Assembly: GCA_036873135.1 (NCBI GenBank)
Contig: JAPTYO010000007.1
Location: forward strand, 14,366,763-14,430,762
From: Clarkia xantiana subsp. parviflora
Taxonomy: Eukaryota > Streptophyta > Magnoliopsida > Myrtales > Onagraceae
Direction of reading: 5' to 3'
Length of the DNA stretch: 64,000 nt
This document shows positions 24,389-34,529 of this stretch, one piece after another (position 1 is the first letter of the stretch; each line of letters opens with the position of its first letter). The translations under genes were made by a program, and so were the position numbers. Under the pieces are notes generated by a model, which was not told where the DNA came from, ran no database searches, and saw only the letters and a list, made by a program, of their open reading frames with translations.

Positions 24389-25177
24389 GGGTTAAGAACA
24401 CAATAGGGGTCTGAATGTTTGCCCATGTTGCCAAAAGGGGTCTGAATTGGAAAAACGTATTATTAAGGGCCTGAATATTGAGTTTTGTTGATAAACGAGT
24501 TTCCGTCCCAATTTGCTGTTAAATGTAACGGAACCACATGAAATGACAGAATTACCCTTTTGTAATTATTATACAATTTATCAGTTTAATTAATGAAATG
24601 TGAAATGTCTAAAATACCCCTGCACACTAATTATGCCCTTAAGGCCACCACGGCCACCGACCACCACCCCAGCTCCGGCGACCACCACTCCAGCTCCGGC
24701 GACCACCACCCCAGCTCCGGCAACCACAACCCCAGCTCCAGCGACCAAAACCCCCCTCCGGCGACCCTAAAAAGCTCCGATTCGGGGCCACAGAGCTCCG
24801 ATCGGAGCTTTTTGGGTCGCGGAGGGGGTTTTGGTCGCCGGAGCTGGGGTGGTGGTCGTCGGAGCTGGGGTGGTGGTCGCCGGAGCCGGGTGGTGGTGGC
24901 CGCCGGAGCTGTGGTGGCTTAAAGGGTATTTTCGTCTGTTTAGGTCAAACATGTGAGGGACACACTTTGGTCAAAGGGCATTTTCGGGTTTTTTAAATTA
25001 TTTTCGGTCACATGCCAAGCATGTGACCACTTTCCGTCACTTTTAACAGAAAAAATAGACGGAGACCTCACTTATACACAAAACTCAAAATTCAGGCTCT
25101 TAATAATACGTTTTTTCAATTCAGACCCCTTTTGGCAACATGGGCAAACATTCAGGCCCCTATTGTGTTCTTAACCC
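24389..25177. mobile_element. foldback Mutator-like element M2 with GC-rich core
   Basis: A 789-bp element: GGGTTAAGAACACAATAGGG against its inverse at the right end. Perfect 9-bp target duplication TATCTAAAA (24380-24388 and 25178-25186). The core (24640-24910) is an inverted set of GC-rich short repeats (CCGGCGACCACCA / GGTGGTCGCCGGAG) that gives spurious Pro/Ser/Gly reading frames on both strands. Confidence 0.87.
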
Positions 25178-25629
25178 TATCTAAAATTATAAAGTTACAC
25201 ACTAGAACTAAGGACTCCTCACAATTACAAATTTATAACATTGAACATAAAACATGTAACTAAGAACTACAATTGAAATTGCTCTTACACCATATTACAA
25301 TTCTAATTCATGTACCATTGATTGAACTAAAAACCTTCATTCACATTTACATGCCCACATGGGTTTGTTCAAATTCGAAATGACCCGCAAAGTTATTTCT
25401 ATCTACCATCAATCAAGTTGAGTTATGATGTGCTCAACATTACGCGGTTGACAAAATGAATCAGCCCTTAAAAATGACATCTATACCCCTCTTCCTCCCG
25501 GAACTACAACATACTAGAGCAGTGGAATAAAACCAAAATGTTTTACTCTAAACTTCTAAAGATCATGTAACTACTACTACTACTACTTCTGAGAATACCT
25601 TCCTCCTTTGTTGCTTGCTTCATGTCATT

Positions 25630-27906
25630 CTAAGTGCCTCCATGACGGTAGAGGAGTACAGTTCGATAAAGCGTAGCAACGTGGAGAAAACACATCAGCA
25701 CTATTATCACATCATCCAAGTACCCAAGGATACCTACGATTGCTGAAACAGAGGTACGAGGTTGAAAAAGGGTTACACATTCAGTTTCTATCATACTTGA
25801 GATCATGATATGAAAATATCAAAGAGTTGTTGAGTAAGTACCTTCAGGGTAGAAATCAACAGGACTTAGGACGTAGAGGAAACAAAGAAGCATCTGCAAA
25901 CCAAAATTCAGCAGCAAAACCGGATCAACAAAAACAACCCTCGGTTTTGATAATGCATCCTCTATGTAATACCAAATCATATATTTGATCCATCCTCTTT
26001 TCAACAGCAACAATTTTTGTCTGACAGCATGGAAAGGACGTATGGAATTGCCGTTATAGATATACAAAACTATCCAAGGTTCGGAATATATTTTTTGCTT
26101 TATGAGTTGTATAAACTAACTGCGCAGATTAGTTAACTTCATGAACTGAAGGCTCAAAAGCTTGACAGAGTTGCAGTAATGATGCTTAGTTCTATAACAA
26201 ATGAAGTTTACCAAATAATCAGTTGAAGTGACAGAACTTTCAACATCTTAGAAGTCTAGCACTGGGTTTTCGTGTTACAATAATTGCAGAACATGTTAAG
26301 CTTCTAATTTATAGTGGTTCAGCTAGTGGTATTTGCTTACCAGCCATTTTCATTCGTTTCAAATGATAAATCACAGCAACAGACCAGTAGATAAGAGTAT
26401 GATATATCTATAGAGAGAGAATAAGAGACTTACTGCAAGAAAGACGCGTGCCTGGATGGCTAATGGAATAGATCTTTCAGGATCCATCATTTCTCGAATG
26501 AGCCTTCTGATGAAGAAAGGAAGATCTTGCATTCTCTGATGTAATTAGATTAAAGGTGAATCCAAAGCAATGGATATCAATTGAATGTGCAAATAAGATA
26601 GTAGAACAGTCAATAAGCTTCTGCACGGCGAAAGATATATAAACGGAATTCCGTTCTAGATAAAAAGGGCAGTTAATAAGTGATCTCTATGGTTATGCAT
26701 GATTGCAGTTAAAAGAAAGTAAAAATCATTTGTCTCTCTGATCACCTAAGATGTCTTTGGAGAAGAGGTTAAGAAGGCCTATTTGTTTTATGTCGACGGA
26801 TAAAGGCCTGTGATGGTCATAAAGACATTCAAATGTCTTTGGCTAAGAAAGCCTATGATGGCCATAAAAACATTCAAATGTTCCCCAATCTCACAAACAT
26901 CAAGACAACAATAGATTGTATCTATTAGTAATCGCACTAATAGGTATCGGTATTAATTCATGTCTGAATGAACAAGAACGGCGAATGACATGTCTGAATT
27001 TCACAATGTTGAAAGCCAAAGACATTTGAATGTCTTCATGTCTGAATGAACAAGAACGGCGATAGCAACATTCAGTACCCATAAGAAAGATCTTGACAAA
27101 AATAATTCAGTTAAGTGGTTCCAGTTCTGAAGCTTCAGATGACAATTAATTATCTCTCTCCATTATAACAGTAACTGATCAATCCCTCCAGACTATCAAT
27201 GAACGTGAACAGGAACAGCAACATTTAGAACAATAAAAAGATCTTGACAAAAATTCAGTTAAGTGGTTCTTGTTCTGAAACTTCAGATGAAAATTATTTC
27301 CCTCCTCCACTATAACAGTTTCACAGGCCTCTTTTAACTGATCAATCCCTCTATGCTTTCAAGAACACAGCAAAACATAACTTATTGATGAAAGATGAAT
27401 TCATACCTGAAAAATCCCATAGTCGTTTCTACCAAAGCGGCGATTGTAGATTTCAACATTGCCCAGAATTTCAGCAACCCTCGGATCTTGAGGCAGTCGC
27501 GATGAAGCAGCCTCAGGAACCAACATTGTGATCTCTCGACGACACAAGGGACACTTGCATGGCTGTGAAGCTGATCCGTGATCCCACACAAGCATTATAC
27601 ATTTTCCTAAAGAATAACCGCATGTCAATTAGAGAAAACAAACAAACTGAAACTGATAGCTAAATCTTGATTAAGGCATGATGATTATTGGAAACTGAAA
27701 TTGGCGAGCGGGAGTGTAGATTGAATGAATAATGAGAAAATCCTAAAGCAGCTTGCAACTTAAAGTTGAATTGCAGAGAGAAGAAGGAACGAGTAAGAGA
27801 AGGCGAACAGACCACAGAACCAGTGGGAGCAATTGGCTTGACAAGGAACGTCGAAAACTCCATGACAGATGGAGCAGACGTCGTTCTCTGGCGGTGCCCC
27901 CTCCAT
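25630..27906 (-). CDS. RING finger + DUF1232 membrane protein, RNF170-like E3 ligase
   Basis: Probable membrane E3 ubiquitin ligase. Exons: 27906-27813, 27606-27407, 26535-26434, 25893-25842, 25742-25630; 186 aa. The N-terminal C3HC4 RING reads CSICHGVF, CQANCSHWFCGKC and CKCPLCRRE. It is followed by RLPQDPRVAEILGNVEIYNRRFG, a helical DUF1232 segment with PVDFYPE and GYLDDVII, and hydrophobic stretches (MLLCFLYVLSPVD, VIIVLMCFLHVATLY) that are likely membrane helices. The RING-DUF1232 order is known in plant proteins named RNF170-like, after the animal ER ligase; substrate transfer is only inferred. ATG 27906 directly precedes EGAPPENDVCSIC, the family start. Confidence 0.88.
27046..27363. 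repeat. tandem duplication inside the RNF170-like gene intron
   Basis: About 155 bases (27046-27200) recur diverged at 27207-27363: shared words AAAGATCTTGACAAAAA, TTCAGTTAAGTGGTTC, CTTCAGATGA, ACTGATCAATCCCTC. Just upstream, CATTCAAATGTCTTTGGC (26827) has its inverse at 27014. Confidence 0.65.
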
Positions 27907-28020
27907 GGCAAGCTTTAGTTGAGATCAGAAGCAATCGTCTTCCACATAAGAAAACTGCAAAGCAGCTCCCTCCCTCTCCATTTAAATAGGCAAATGGAAA
28001 TGGGAACGCGCGCACTTATT

Positions 28021-29312
28021 AGATGATTTTTTTTTTTTTTTTTTTTTTTCACTGGATGAATGATTGATACATACATACCCAATCACAACGCTTAGAGCAC
28101 TTCGAATTGTTCGTAATTCTTTAACCTCATATGCTATCCTCTCAACTCATTAATTGAAATTATCTATCTATAACGATAAAGAGTAACAAGTACTACGTTT
28201 GGCAAAAAAAAAAAAAAGTACTAGTCTTATATTGGACAAATTTTCATAATCTTGATATGTGTTTTTTTTTCTTCTAAATCATTAAATATAAATTAAATAT
28301 TCACAATTTAAAAAATACGAATATGAACAAACAAACAAATAAGATTCAAGGTTTAGATCGGCTTAAGTAAAATTTTATTTAAAATATGCGAATTTCAATT
28401 TAACCGACGTGATTGGTCATACTGAAAGTTGAAACTCGACGTCGTTAGGGTAATCATTCAATTATTTACCTACTATAAATTTTTTTAAATTACGATTTTT
28501 TAGTATTTAAAAAAATATATAAAAAAATACAAATATAATATGTAAATGAGCACATAATTTTTTAAATAATCATTGTCATAATTTAAAAATTACTTAGAAA
28601 AATTTAAAAAATACGTTAAAATTATCAACTAAAATAAATTTAACAAACATATATATATATATATATATATATATGGTTAATTTTGTATTACTACTAGGTG
28701 CAGTTCGCACGCAGCGTGCAAGGTAGTTGATAAATATGATTATTGATATGATAATAGTTATTAATCGAATTCATTGAATCGATCTTACTTCGTCATAATC
28801 AGCTTATAAATGTTTCTCGTCAATTGACATATATTGATTAATCATCATCGTCAGCAGATTCATGCTTAGGCACATTAATCAAATACATATTAGTAAATCT
28901 GTTATAAGTATTAATCATGTGTTTGTACAAATTACTAGGTGTATTTCACGCGCATCGCGCGGGGTGATTTACCAAATATATATAATTAACAAATTAATAT
29001 TCGATGAAATTTATACTGACTATTTATAATATGTTGAAACACTATTTTTAATTAAAATATCAGTCTAAAATTTGAAAAAGTAAACGAATGACTGAAAATT
29101 TTGAACCATAATATACAATTGCGCAAATTCACAAATAAATTTTAGATGTCTGTACCGCATGCTACCTTTGGTCGTCGGATCCGTGTCAAGCGTCGGTTCT
29201 TCAACAATTATGGCTTCGATGACCACCGACGATTAGAGATGGCTCTGCCACTGAGACTGTCAGCCGCCCGTACCGCCTGGTATCTTCGTTCGTCAGCTCC
29301 GCATCAAGCGTC
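28021..29312. other. AT-rich intergenic DNA with two GC-rich palindromic motifs
   Basis: Contains poly-T at 28028-28049 and an (AT)n run at 28651-28673. CTACTAGGTGCAGTTCGCACGCAGCGTGC (28691-28719) and TTACTAGGTGTATTTCACGCGCATCGCGCG (28932-28961) start with the same word and end in a short hairpin, like ends of Helitrons or related elements. No coding sequence. Confidence 0.45.
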
Positions 29313-29550
29313 TGTTAAAAATCAGCGAAATTTTAATTTCAATTAATTACATACATTGAATCTTGAACAGTCCGAAATGTTAATTGCGATTAATTGCATA
29401 CATTAAATCTTGAACGGTTCAGAATCAAGGAAATCCTAATTGTGATTAATTGCATACATTGAATCTTGAACGGTCTGAAATTTTAATTGCGATTAATTGT
29501 ATACATTGAATCTTGAACAGTTCGAAATCAGCGAAATTTTAATTGCGACT
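29313..29550. repeat. minisatellite, roughly 45-57-base unit, about four copies
   Basis: Units share TTAATTGCGATTAATTGCAT, ACATTGAATCTTGAACGGT and CGAAAT, at about 29329, 29380, 29437 and 29483, with a partial fifth. Unit length varies because some carry an extra CAGCGAAATT segment. Confidence 0.75.
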
Positions 29551-29889
29551 TAAAAACCCTCAGCTCCATCGTGCAATCAATGATATAGAGTTAAAGACTA
29601 AAAAAACCCTTAGCTCAATTATTATTAATGCATGATTAACATAAAAAAAAAAAAATACTCAGCTTCTCATTCACTCTGTTATTGTCTTTCCTTCAGAATT
29701 TATAATATATATAGAGATAGATTTTATATTTGTCTCATGCTAAAAAATAAATTCACAACAATGTTTATAAACAAAATATCCCAGTTTAATAATATAATAA
29801 GTTAACTAAACGGATATATATATTAAAATAATATAATATATATATCAAATGCTTAATAGCTAGGGCTTGCAAGAATTGAACTTAACATT

Positions 29890-29983
29890 GGCCCATAATT
29901 ACCAATGATAACCGACTTCAGCCCATGGACTATGCTCGAAGCTCAGTCCACTGATATCTGATGGCTCGGCTCGGACATATAAA
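29890..29983 (+). promoter_or_regulatory. site II elements and TATA box before the COX7c-like gene
   Basis: GGCCCA (29890-29895) and AGCCCA (29920-29925) are site II motifs, common in plant nuclear genes for respiratory-chain proteins. TATAAA lies at 29978-29983, about 90 bases before the ATG. Confidence 0.5.
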
Positions 29984-30070
29984 CGCAATCGTCACCATTT
30001 TCGTTTCTCTGAAGTGCACAATTGATTTCCCATTCCGTCGGAGAGGAGAGACGAGTTCAGGGCGTCGGCC

Positions 30071-31523
30071 ATGTCGATGAACAGTGCTTTGAGATCTTCA
30101 ACAAAACTACTTGCTTCTGCTGAAACTCATCTCTATGGATCAGGTTCACATGTCTCTGTTAGCTCAATCTATATATGGATAGTGTCAGTGATTAATCTTA
30201 TTACTTGTTCTGACGCCCTTTAATTGGTGTCTTGACCTGGGATTGGATGAATCTTCTGTGTACGTTCAAATTACTGCACGCATTCTGATCAATCTCCCTG
30301 TGAATCGATTACCTTTTTCTTTGATAATGTGAATTATGATTATTCTTAATGGCCCCCATGGGTCTGTTTCAACCTGGGACATTGCTATAGCACAGTGATG
30401 AATCAGATAATGTAAGAATTGTTTAGTGATGGTTATCCTATTGGAAATTAGTAGCTGAGTTGCTGAAACTGTGAAAATTTCATCTTGTTTATTCTTGTGT
30501 ACAGATATCAGCAATTTAGGTTATTGGTTAGAAGCTTAGAATCTTCATTGTTTCTGTTGATTGTGCTGATTTGGTGAAGCTAGGAATTCATCAGTACAAT
30601 GTCTTTTAACCCAAATTACTCAATGCTCCATGCTCAATCACCCAACATTATCAAATTTGAGTTACATTCCCCTCAAAGACAAAACATTCATTGTACGTGC
30701 TCTACTCATTAGCTATTGTCTTTTTTTCTTTTCAATCACTGAGGAGCTAACTTGTATTTCACTACTAGGATGAGCAATATTTATCTTGATAAGTTAATTA
30801 AACACGTGTAATAATAAATTTGACTTCTCCATTTTTAAATAATGAAAGAAATTTGACTCTTCCTTGAAGTGTGAATGATATGTTTATACATAATGATGAC
30901 AAATAATGAAGCCAGATTGTCGTATTTCTCATGGTTGATTAGAGATAATTTGGTTATCTCCATGATGTTTAACAGAAGAGCAGTAATTGTTATGATTCCC
31001 ATCCAGTCAGCCATGTCAAGAATTGGCCTTCTTAGTACCCACCTTCATTTACTGATAGAAAATAACCCTGATAGAATATAGTATAAGTTCGAATATTATA
31101 TATCTAGTCCTCCATGTTTAGGAGTCTTACCATATAGTCCTTAGTTCTTCTCTATATAAGAACACTATCTCCATTGTAATCAATTAACTCTTGAGCATTA
31201 CAATGTTTTCCATTATACTTGGTTTGCTCTCTACATTCTCTCCTCACATACTTAGAACATACAATCCTCTCTGCATTAATCTGATTGTCTGTTTTGATGA
31301 CACAGTTAAGAGAGGAATCCACTCCACTGGTGTGAATAGAATGAGTGGAGGACACGGACACGACGAGCCCTTCTACCTGCATGCAAAGCACATGTACAAC
31401 TTAGACAGAATGAAGCATCAGAAGCTAAAGATGTCGCTCTCTGTGTTTACTGCCTTCAGCATCGGTGTTGCTGTTCCTGTGTATGCTGTGGTTTTCCAGC
31501 AGAAGAAGACTGCTTCTGCATGA
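30071..31523 (+). CDS. small mitochondrial membrane protein, cytochrome c oxidase subunit VIIc-like
   Basis: Exons 30071-30143 and 31306-31523; 96 aa, separated by a 1.16 kb intron. The N-terminus MSMNSALRSSTKLLASAET is a typical basic/Ser-rich mitochondrial presequence. The mature part has GIHSTGVNRMSGGHGHDEP, HAKHMYNLDRMKHQKLKM and one transmembrane segment (SLSVFTAFSIGVAVPVYAVV) followed by FQQKKT. Size, the single helix and the charged tail after it fit plant proteins related to COX VIIc, which would be an inner-membrane complex IV subunit. The gene and its mitochondrial location look firm; the subunit name is tentative. Site II promoter motifs agree with a respiratory role. Confidence 0.75.
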
Positions 31524-31892
31524 TTCCTGATCCTCCTCGATACCTTGTTTTGCAATAATCACTCTTGCCTGCCCGGAATTGTTGCCGGGTTAAATGTTGT
31601 TTTTAGTGTTCTTTCTGCAGTAAGCTGCTCAATTCTCTTGTTTCACAAGTCATAAAACAGCAGAAAGTTCTGCACATTATATAATAAGAATTCAGTTCAT
31701 GCGATGATTCCCGGGTCCTTGAACCTTTTGCTGTCTTGTCGAATAAACTCTTGAGAATCTTACCAACAATCCATGAGTTCCATCGTTTTTTTCTTTGCTC
31801 TATTCTGTTTATTGTAAGCAATGAATTTTTTTAGTATTATTCAACAAAGAATCTCGATATACTTTAGATTCCACATACCGTAATCTTACAAA
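31524..31892. other. convergent 3' flanks of the COX7c-like and mTERF genes
   Basis: Only about 370 bases separate the two stop codons, so the 3' UTRs may overlap. No gene. Confidence 0.5.
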
Positions 31893-32619
31893 CTAAAACC
31901 GAACCCAGCATCGTGTACATTTGGCCACGCAATCTCCCTTACAATCAACACTGTAACCTAAAACTTTAGGGTTCCTCTTAAGAAGGTTCTTCAAAGACTT
32001 TCCTTCAATACCCCAAACTTTTTCCAGAACTTGCACATTGTTCTTCACTTCATCCTCCAAGCTGCATCCAAGAACTTCTGGAAACTTCTTCAGTAACTTG
32101 CTGATATCATCGTCGGAAAGGCCCAGACTCCTCAAATAATCCAACGTCTCGGACACAGATGATGGTCTCGGTACTTCTCGTTTACGATCTTCGCTCCAGT
32201 AAGGGGAATGGAGCTGCCCAAAGGCTTTTGCAAGCATCTTATCTTCCTCTTCAGTGCTGAAACCGAACTGTCTAAGTGATTCTCTGCATGATTCCCATGA
32301 TTTGATCTCTCCTTCAGTTAAACTGTAGGTTTCTGCAGCTGCTGAGAAAACTACCCATTTCTTCAGAGAGGTTTGATTCAATCTCAAAGTTTGTTGGGTT
32401 AGATTAGGAAAAAGAGAAATTAAGGATTTGGGTTTGGAGAATGACCGATTCGGTGTTTGTATTGCGATACTTGGCTGTAGAGAAGAATGATTTTCTCGAT
32501 CAGATGATTAGTGATATCAGTATTTTTGAATCAATGCATTATTGACTCACAGTGAAAATCGTGGCACGAACGGCTGAATCATAGTGAAGAACAGGATAAG
32601 CCAAAGAACTCCCCAGCAT
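31893..32619 (-). CDS. short mTERF-family protein with cysteine tail
   Basis: mTERF proteins are helical-repeat nucleic-acid-binding proteins of plant mitochondria and chloroplasts. The long frame 32474-31893 has no ATG before its conserved part. An upstream exon 32619-32551 (MLGSSLAYPVLHYDSAV...), ending ACT/GTGAGT and joined in phase to an acceptor CTACAG at 32475, gives 216 aa with a Ser/Pro-rich targeting region. mTERF motifs: LDYLRSLGLSDDDISKLLKKFPEVLG and LEKVWGIEGKSLKNLLKRNPKVLGY. The end, DCKGDCVAKCTRCWVRF, carries four cysteines (C-x3-C-x3-C-x2-C). There are only two to three repeats, fewer than in typical mTERFs. An acceptor just before the ATG suggests a 5' UTR intron. Confidence 0.85.
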
Positions 32620-33327
32620 CCCTGCTGCAATTCACGAAAATATATATAGAGCAAAATGATTACTTAAGCAAGCTACTATAACAAGAAGAAGAAGGAAGTT
32701 ACTTTCATGATCAAAGAATAAACACAGCTTGCAACAAAAGATGTAGAACGAACAATGGAATCAACAACTCTCTTTCTCAGGATCAAACCAACAGATGATT
32801 TAAGGACTAGATGAAATTTAGATGAGCAAGTAACCAAACAAATTATAAAACATTCTCTTATGTTGTCCCCATATGTAATAATTTTACGTTTCGGTGTTTG
32901 GTATGCGTATCAGTGTAGAAGCTTTGTCGGACAATTGGCCGTATTCCAAGATTACATCCGTTTTTGGGCATAATAATCCTTGCAGGGATTAGAGAGATAG
33001 AGAGTGGGCAATCAATTCAATTTAGGGTTTCGGGTGCATATCAAGCTACCAAATGAGAATTCCAATTAAGCAACACTAATGAATACCATAAGGAAGGCCA
33101 TGGACATTGTAAGTTTCACCCAAGAGTTGACCATTAGTTAGCTGGTTAATTGCTACCCAGAATTCAAATCATTTCATTCCAACAACTACATCTTATAATT
33201 TCTAAAACCCATCAAGATTCAAGAAGAACGGCTAGATTACAGCTCAAAATTCACGCTCAAACAACACAAATCGATGAGCATCGGAAGAACCCAGTAGATA
33301 GATTTATTGTACCTGAGATGATGTCTT

Positions 33328-33430
33328 ACCCGCTAACTTCTGTTTAAATGGCCAGAGAGAGAGGAGAGCTTTCCTGTTCCTCTAAATCTCCTGGTTTTGC
33401 CTGATAGAAGTTGAACTGTCGGTTCTGGCT
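33328..33430 (-). other. possible 5' UTR exon of the mTERF gene
   Basis: On the minus strand a CT-rich segment (GAAAGCTCTCCTCTCTCTC) ends at a donor GCGG/GTAAGA near 33328. It could splice to the acceptor TTGCAG at about 32625. Inferred from splice signals only. Confidence 0.35.
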
Positions 33431-34529
33431 GGATTTGCTGAGCCGCAAGTTCAATCAACAAGGACAAAAAAAAAAAAAAAACAGAACAGAATATCCGGTT
33501 AATAATAATAATAATATTGATTATATAGTATAGTAGAGAAAAAAAAAACATAACCATGTAATATGTAGCCGTTCTGATAAAATTATATAGACAAATTGTA
33601 TTATCATAATAGCTTAAATACGTATTTTGGTCAGTAAAATGTAATATAGCCGTCAAACAATTACATTTTTTCTAGGAAAGAAAAAAAAAGTTGAATTTGA
33701 AGAAATAAGAGTAAAATGTTATGGATAGTATTTCATCAGATATATTTTATCTTAAGTTCAAATAAACTAAATTTTACTAATAGTGGTTGGTCGGAAAATA
33801 ATAATTTAAATGAGATGGAAATCAATCTTATACATTTTAGCAGGATAGATGATTTACGCTATAACCAATTGGGCTAGACAATTTAATATAATTTTGTTTG
33901 CGTATAAAATTCACATTCGTGATTGATGTTTATGTTACTAATATGTTAAAATATAGTTTGTTAGCAAAAGGTTGAAAGATCATATGCTATATTCTGAAAC
34001 CGTAAAAATTAAACTGCAATTAGTCCAATTAATGTGCAAGTTATACAACATACCAAAATTATCCGTAAATATCGATGAGAACGGATCCGAATACTATACC
34101 TGTGCATATTACGGTTTCGTTAAAATAATTTCGTCTGTCTTCATCTTCTCCAAAGATACAACAGTGTCGTTCAATCAAATTAAGCATATAAATCGTTCGA
34201 CTGAACCAAACAATATTTGAACACAAACATGATTTTTGTACATACCACGCTTTTTTTTTTTTTTCTCATCATGAGAGATTCTACATAAACAAATATTGTC
34301 TATTACATCTATTTTTTTTTCACTACCCAATTAAATATTTTATTCTTACTGTGCACAATTACAAAACATAAGGCAATATTATTAGTCAATTAAAACCGAA
34401 CCTCTTTATTCTATGTATAGAAAAGGTAATCGGGTAAAATGGATTTTAGTTACATTTGATTTGAGCGGCAAAATTCGTGTAAATGAATAAAACAATATAT
34501 GTATAAACCATACCCAAAAAATAGTGTTT
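33431..34529. other. AT-rich intergenic DNA
   Basis: Low-complexity A/T runs and no supportable gene. The frame at 33972-34220 (+) lacks motifs and codon bias. Confidence 0.5.

Noticed and set aside
24593..24952. Pro/Ser/His-rich and Gly/Arg-rich frames on both strands
   Set aside because: They are translations of the GC-rich repeats in element M2, frame-free on both strands.
33972..34220. 82-codon frame (SVNIDENGSEYYTCAYYG)
   Set aside because: No family resemblance, no splice context, AT-rich; kept as unassigned.
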